Shown piece by piece: positions 60,182-64,000 of a DNA stretch of 64,000 nt. A program made the position numbers and the translations under genes. Position 1 is the first letter of the stretch, and the number at the start of each line of letters is the position of its first letter. The notes beneath the pieces were generated by a model. It did no database searches. It saw only the letters and a program-made list of their open reading frames with translations, and was not told the origin of the DNA. This stretch comes from Rhodobacteraceae bacterium HTCC2150 (lineage in GTDB: Bacteria; Pseudomonadota; Alphaproteobacteria; Rhodobacterales; Rhodobacteraceae): positions 62,001-126,000 of the forward strand of contig AAXZ01000005.1 in the NCBI GenBank assembly GCA_000169395.1, read 5' to 3'.

Positions 60182-61638
60182 AGTTCTTCAATCTCGCGCC
60201 AGCGACGGCCATCTTTGTGCATAAGCATCATTGCATCTTCGGGCCCCGCGCTTCCCTGGTCATAGGCAATTGGTTTTTGACTCCGCTCGGCCCACCCTTT
60301 GATTATCGGATCAGTCCATTTCCAAGCCGCTTCAACCTCATCACCGCGCATAAACAGGGTTTGGTTGCCACGGATCACATCCATAATTAGGCGCTCATAG
60401 GCATCAGGCACATCCGCCGCCTTTTCTTCGCCAAACGCATCAGCAAACGTCATATCAAGCGGCACATCTATCAAACGCATGCCGCCAGGGCCCGGTTCTT
60501 TGATGGTCACACTTAAGTCCATACCTTCGTCAGGTTGCAGACGAATGGTTAATACATTGGCCTTCGAACCCGCATCATCATCAAAGATTGAATGCGGAAT
60601 GTCCTTAAAGGTCACAACGATTTCGCTCATCCGCGCCTTCATACGTTTACCAGTTCGCAAATAGAAAGGGGTGCCTTTCCAGCGCCAATTGGCAATGCCG
60701 ACTTTCATAGCAACAAAACACTCAGTCTTGCTGTTTTCATCGTCGACTTCTTCCAAGAACGAGGGGCCTTCAACACCTTTACGGTACTGACCACGGACAA
60801 TATCGTCATCCTCTACTGGATCCAACGATCTGATTACTTTCAATTTTTCATCCCGAACAGCGTCAGGATCAAAATGGCTGGGGGGTTCCATCGCCGTCAG
60901 ACACAAAAGTTGCATCAGGTGGTTTTGCACCATGTCCCGCATAGCACCAGACTTATTATAATAGGCCCCGCGCCCCCCAATCCCGACGGTTTCTGCCGCT
61001 GTGATTTGCACATGATCCACATACTGCGCATTCCACAGAGGTTCAAAGAGCACGTTAGCAAACCGAAGCGCCATTAAGTTTTGAACAGTTTCTTTACCTA
61101 AATAGTGATCAATGCGGTAAATCTGACTTTCGTCAAAGTGTTCTGCCAAATCGCGGTTCAGCGTGCGTGCTGTTTCCAAATCACGACCAAAAGGTTTTTC
61201 CACAACGACGCGACTTTCAGCGTTTGCAATATTGTGACTGTGCAGACGCGAAGCCAGTTCGCCAAACAAGCTTGGGCCAACAGAAAAGTAAAACGCTTGA
61301 ACAACATCAGGACGCACTAACTTGGCAAGTTCTTTCCACCCATTTTCGCCCATAGCGTCAACGGTGACGTAATGAAACATCTTCAGAAACTCTGCTATTT
61401 GTTTCTTGTCTCGCTTATTTTCTGCCACGAATTCATCAAATGCGTCAGAAACAAACTTGCGAAAACTTTTGTCCGAAAAATCGCCTCGGGCAGCACCGAT
61501 AATTCGGCTGCCTTCGGCTATTTGTCCAGCCTGATAGCGGCGAAACAAACCCGGTAAGATTTTACGTCGGGCCAAATCACCCGTACCGCCAAAAATGACC
61601 AAATCAAAAGGGGAAACTGGGATTATACGGGATACCAT
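60178..61638 (-). CDS. zwf: glucose-6-phosphate dehydrogenase
   Basis: A 486-residue G6PDH, the entry to the Entner-Doudoroff and pentose-phosphate routes. DLVIFGGTGDLARRKILPGLF holds the NADP-binding GxxGDLA motif; RIDHYLGKETVQNLMALRFAN is the substrate and catalytic segment; and the C-terminal half has the FADAFGEEKAADVPDAYERLIMDVIRGNQTLFMRGDEVEAAW region. It is first in a zwf-pgl-pgi operon. A LacI-type operator lies 34 bases before its ATG. Confidence 0.96.
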   Translation of the reverse strand: MVSRIIPVSPFDLVIFGGTGDLARRKILPGLFRRYQAGQIAEGSRIIGAARGDFSDKSFRKFVSDAFDEFVAENKRDKKQIAEFLKMFHYVTVDAMGENGWKELAKLVRPDVVQAFYFSVGPSLFGELASRLHSHNIANAESRVVVEKPFGRDLETARTLNRDLAEHFDESQIYRIDHYLGKETVQNLMALRFANVLFEPLWNAQYVDHVQITAAETVGIGGRGAYYNKSGAMRDMVQNHLMQLLCLTAMEPPSHFDPDAVRDEKLKVIRSLDPVEDDDIVRGQYRKGVEGPSFLEEVDDENSKTECFVAMKVGIANWRWKGTPFYLRTGKRMKARMSEIVVTFKDIPHSIFDDDAGSKANVLTIRLQPDEGMDLSVTIKEPGPGGMRLIDVPLDMTFADAFGEEKAADVPDAYERLIMDVIRGNQTLFMRGDEVEAAWKWTDPIIKGWAERSQKPIAYDQGSAGPEDAMMLMHKDGRRWREIEEL

Positions 61639-61671
61639 TACGGCCTCTTTTCACTTCTTTGCCAACAAAAT

Positions 61672-61683
61672 GTTAGCGCTAAC
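61672..61683. promoter_or_regulatory. LacI-type operator upstream of zwf
   Basis: GTTAGCGCTAAC is a perfect 12-base palindrome with the central CG typical of LacI-family operators. It lies 34-45 bases upstream of the zwf start, where it would block or overlap the promoter. In Rhodobacter, CceR (a LacI-family regulator responsive to 6-phosphogluconate) represses the Entner-Doudoroff genes; the similar site between maeB and sucC fits its role in TCA control. No LacI gene is in this window. Confidence 0.7.
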
Positions 61684-61839
61684 CTATCTATTGATTGAAA
61701 CATGCACAACCAATAATTCACTGTCTAGCACGACACTATAAAACCACAACAGTCATCACAAAACTGTCAGCCGTGCGCCTTTATGCTTTCTTTTGGGTAA
61801 AGGGCCTCATAGGCATTATTCAAGCAAAAGGGTACGGGC

Positions 61840-62829
61840 ATGAAAGATCTGGAAACGTCAGCCACTGATCAAGCTGACAACAATGATGCGTCGAACGCGA
61901 ATATCGGCAAGTTTGTTGATCCGAAAATCACCGCCAAAGGTGATACACGGGCAACTGTTGCCCTTAGCAATCCGCAAACGCTTTGGTTTAATACCGGCAC
62001 ACTTTGCAATATCGAGTGTGAAAATTGTTATATCCTAAGCTCGCCCAAGAACGACGCCCTTGTGTACATCACCGCAGATGAGGTTTCAGATTACCTAACG
62101 CAGCTTAAGGATCAAAATTGGGGTGTGCGTGAGATTGCCTTTACGGGTGGTGAGCCTTTCATGAACCCCGAGATGATTGAAATCACTCGACGCTCGCTTG
62201 CGGCTGGATATGAGGTATTGATCCTCACAAACGCCATGCGCCCGATGATGCGCAAATCCATGCAAGCGGGTCTATTGGAATTGAACGCGGCCTATCCTGG
62301 CAAGCTTACCATGCGCATTTCTGTGGATCACTATGATGCCGACAATCACGACAAAGAACGCGGCCAAGGCAGCTTTGAAACCACCATCAAAGGGATGAGC
62401 TGGCTGCGTGACAACGGCATTGCCATGGCAACTGCTGGTCGCACGGTTTGGGGTGAAAACGATGCGCAATCCCGTCAGGGATATGCAGATCTATTTGAAA
62501 GAAACAACTTTAATATCGATGCGCAAAACCCTGGAATGACAGTTTTATTTCCGGAAATGGATGAGAACATCGAGGTGCCTGAAATCACAACAGATTGCTG
62601 GGGCATTCTGAATAAATCCCCCAATGACATTATGTGTTCTTCATCCCGTATGGTGGTGAAGCGCAAAGGTGCCGACAAACCCGCTGTTCTTGCGTGCACC
62701 CTTTTGGCCTATGCGCCCAAATTTGAGCTCGGTGAAACTTTGGCCGAGGCCGAACGCGACGTTGCCCTGAACCACCCCCATTGCGCCAAATTCTGCGTTC
62801 TTGGGGGCGCCAGTTGTTCGCGTAATTGA
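61840..62829 (+). CDS. radical SAM protein with C-terminal Cys cluster
   Basis: A 329-residue radical SAM enzyme. The SAM-cluster motif CNIECENC is at residues 56-63 (CxxxCxxC), followed by a GGEPF motif (AFTGGEPFMNPE, about 105-116). The C-terminal 80 residues hold six further Cys: TDCWGIL, IMCSSS, VLACTLL, HCAKFC and GASCSRN, suggesting an auxiliary [4Fe-4S] cluster as in SPASM or twitch domains. The first 40 residues are a disordered Asn/Asp-rich extension. Substrate is unknown. It lies beside, and convergent with, an agmatinase family gene; I believe this pairing recurs in related genomes. ATG 61840 follows AAAAGGGTACGGGC. Confidence 0.82.
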   Translation: MKDLETSATDQADNNDASNANIGKFVDPKITAKGDTRATVALSNPQTLWFNTGTLCNIECENCYILSSPKNDALVYITADEVSDYLTQLKDQNWGVREIAFTGGEPFMNPEMIEITRRSLAAGYEVLILTNAMRPMMRKSMQAGLLELNAAYPGKLTMRISVDHYDADNHDKERGQGSFETTIKGMSWLRDNGIAMATAGRTVWGENDAQSRQGYADLFERNNFNIDAQNPGMTVLFPEMDENIEVPEITTDCWGILNKSPNDIMCSSSRMVVKRKGADKPAVLACTLLAYAPKFELGETLAEAERDVALNHPHCAKFCVLGGASCSRN

Positions 62830-62833
62830 CTGA

Positions 62834-63781
62834 TTAGGTCATAACGCACAACAGTTCGAACATAATCGATACGCCCAGCCACGCTGTTGCACCACCAAAA
62901 TCAAACGGTGGGGAAACTTCGACCATATCCGCGCCGATTATGTTGACGCCTTGCAACTCTCGAACGACCTGTAGTGCCTGAAAGCTGTTCGGGCCGCCCA
63001 CTTCTGGTGTGCCTGTTCCTGGTGCAAATGCCGGATCAACGAAATCGATATCATAGGATACATAGGTATCCCCAGTGCCCACAATTTCACGCGCTTCTGC
63101 CATGACATCGGGAATGCCGCGGGCGAAGAATTCCTCGATCGTGATGATGCGAATACCAACAGCTTCGGCAAAATCGCGGTCTTCGCGATCATAGGCGCTG
63201 CCTCGGATACCAATTTGAACCACACGCTTAGGATCAAGCAAGCCCTCCTCAACGGCACGACGAAACGGGGTGCCGTGGGTATACATTTCACCGTCAAAAT
63301 AGCTGTGAAACAAATCTGTGTGGCTATCAAAGTGGATCATCCCAACCGGTGCATCACTGGCCAAGCCGCGTAAGATCGGTAAAGAACATAGATGATCGCC
63401 ACCTGCGGTTAGGGGTTTTACGCCCGCCGCCTTAACTTTGCTGTAAAACGCCGTGAACCGATCCAGACTGTCCTGAATACTGGCAGGGTTTGGCGCAACA
63501 TCGCCTAAATCAGCACAGTTGACGGCCTCAAATGGGCGGATGCCCGTGGCACCATTTTCTGCGCGGATCATCGTTGAAAGATCACGCAATTGGCGCGGAC
63601 CATGACGTGGACCGGGGCGGTTTGTTGTGCCCGAATCCCATGGCGCGCCGATGATTCCGATGCCAACCTCATTAAATCGCGGGTGATCGAATTCAACGTG
63701 CGGCAAGCGCATAAACGTTGGAACGCCTGCAAATCGCGGCAATTCCATGCCAGAAACAGGTTGGAAAAATGGATCAGACAT
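62834..63781 (-). CDS. speB: agmatinase/arginase-family ureohydrolase
   Basis: A 315-residue binuclear-Mn ureohydrolase. Metal motifs: LTAGGDHLCSLPIL, MIHFDSHTDLF (usual DAHxD with Ser in place of Ala) and YDIDFVDPAFAPGTGTPEVGG. Length and motifs fit agmatinase (agmatine to putrescine and urea), though guanidinobutyrase or guanidinopropionase cannot be excluded. I start it at 63781, with AAGAGG before the ATG; an ATG at 63829 adds an unrelated 16 residues. It ends 4 bases from the convergent radical SAM stop. Confidence 0.9.
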   Translation of the reverse strand: MSDPFFQPVSGMELPRFAGVPTFMRLPHVEFDHPRFNEVGIGIIGAPWDSGTTNRPGPRHGPRQLRDLSTMIRAENGATGIRPFEAVNCADLGDVAPNPASIQDSLDRFTAFYSKVKAAGVKPLTAGGDHLCSLPILRGLASDAPVGMIHFDSHTDLFHSYFDGEMYTHGTPFRRAVEEGLLDPKRVVQIGIRGSAYDREDRDFAEAVGIRIITIEEFFARGIPDVMAEAREIVGTGDTYVSYDIDFVDPAFAPGTGTPEVGGPNSFQALQVVRELQGVNIIGADMVEVSPPFDFGGATAWLGVSIMFELLCVMT

Positions 63782-63857
63782 TGGCACCTCTTGGAAATTA
63801 TGGATCACTTGCCCGAAGTAAACCTGCACAATTGCCTAAGGTAAAGTGAAATTCCGC

Positions 63858-64000
63858 TTATGCCTCAAGCTCGGCATCCCAATAGAGAAAATCCAGCCAA
63901 CTTTCATGTGTAAAGTTAGGGGGAAATTTCCGCCCAGTGTTTCGAAGTTCCATAGCAGACGGTTTGCGCGCAGCACGCAGCAGCGTCATGCTGGATTGTT
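63858..64000 (-). CDS. C-terminal end of an unidentified gene, cut by window end
   Basis: A minus-strand frame of at least 47 codons runs in from the right edge and stops at TAA 63858-63860. The visible part is basic at first (TLLRAARKPSAM) and then NFTHESWLDFLYWDAELEA, a hydrophobic-acidic end. It looks coding in codon pattern, but I cannot name a family from it. It lies 77 bases upstream of speB on the same strand, so it could be in the same transcript. Confidence 0.5.
   Translation of the reverse strand, partial: QSSMTLLRAARKPSAMELRNTGRKFPPNFTHESWLDFLYWDAELEA

Noticed and set aside
1-64000. CRISPR arrays and toxin-antitoxin or restriction systems
   Set aside because: No regularly spaced direct repeats, Cas genes, or recognised defence gene pairs were seen; the DUF2235 hydrolase alone does not constitute a system.

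Overview
The window looks like a chromosomal stretch of a marine alphaproteobacterium of the Roseobacter group (Rhodobacterales). The evidence is the gene content and order: the uppS-cdsA-dxr-rseP-bamA-skp-fabZ-lpxA-lpxI-lpxB block, a zwf-pgl-pgi operon, a fused FdsG/FdsB formate dehydrogenase subunit, malic enzyme divergent from sucCD, and the MetF-like / pterin-binding methyltransferase / ASKHA reactivase set typical of this group. Species cannot be assigned from the sequence alone. No rRNA, tRNA or CRISPR array was recognised.

Region by region. 1-2165 is visibly AT-richer and holds remnants that look mobile or phage-like: a tyrosine-integrase fragment, an H-NS-like fragment, a SAM methyltransferase and a frameshifted DUF6641 gene. 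2169-9841 holds a broken TylF-type methyltransferase, a secreted protein, two EamA transporters, a FadL-type porin, an ATPase, homoserine O-acetyltransferase, polyphosphate kinase 2 and a TetR regulator. 9819-21867 (minus strand) is a long envelope-biogenesis run (isoprenoid, phospholipid, outer-membrane-assembly and lipid A genes) preceded by frr and pyrH; a 41-residue membrane protein is encoded inside it. 22004-30729 holds miaA, AraC, UspA with an FNR-type box, GST, an alkylsulfatase-like hydrolase with an SDR and a flavin reductase, and an unassigned protein. 30809-39163 is central carbon: pyruvate carboxylase, malic enzyme and succinyl-CoA ligase. 39238-41755 holds an ArsP/YraQ-type permease with its ArsR, then a Sel1-repeat gene overlapping a membrane-protein gene. 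41987-47485 is an NAD-dependent formate dehydrogenase operon with a LysR regulator. 47846-50940 holds a membrane protein, rlmE, ppx/gppA and a hemolysin-III gene carrying an in-frame UGA. 51115-56336 is a one-carbon module, probably part of a split cobalamin methionine synthase. 56337-63858 holds a small Cys protein, a DUF2235 hydrolase, pgi-pgl-zwf, a radical SAM protein and an agmatinase.

How the genes connect. Two near-identical LacI-type operator sequences lie in front of zwf (Entner-Doudoroff / pentose phosphate entry) and between maeB and sucC (malic enzyme / TCA cycle). This is the pattern expected for the alphaproteobacterial central-carbon regulator CceR. Formate oxidation, MetF-type reduction, methyl-folate transfer to cobalamin and homoserine acetylation together describe a one-carbon-to-methionine theme. 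The most unusual items are the decayed mobile segment with several independent frame disruptions, a 7-bp repeat-unit loss in the TylF gene, an intercistronic hairpin that covers a ribosome binding site, matching Arg-rich tails on two corrinoid-pathway proteins, and two small genes with strong ribosome binding sites.
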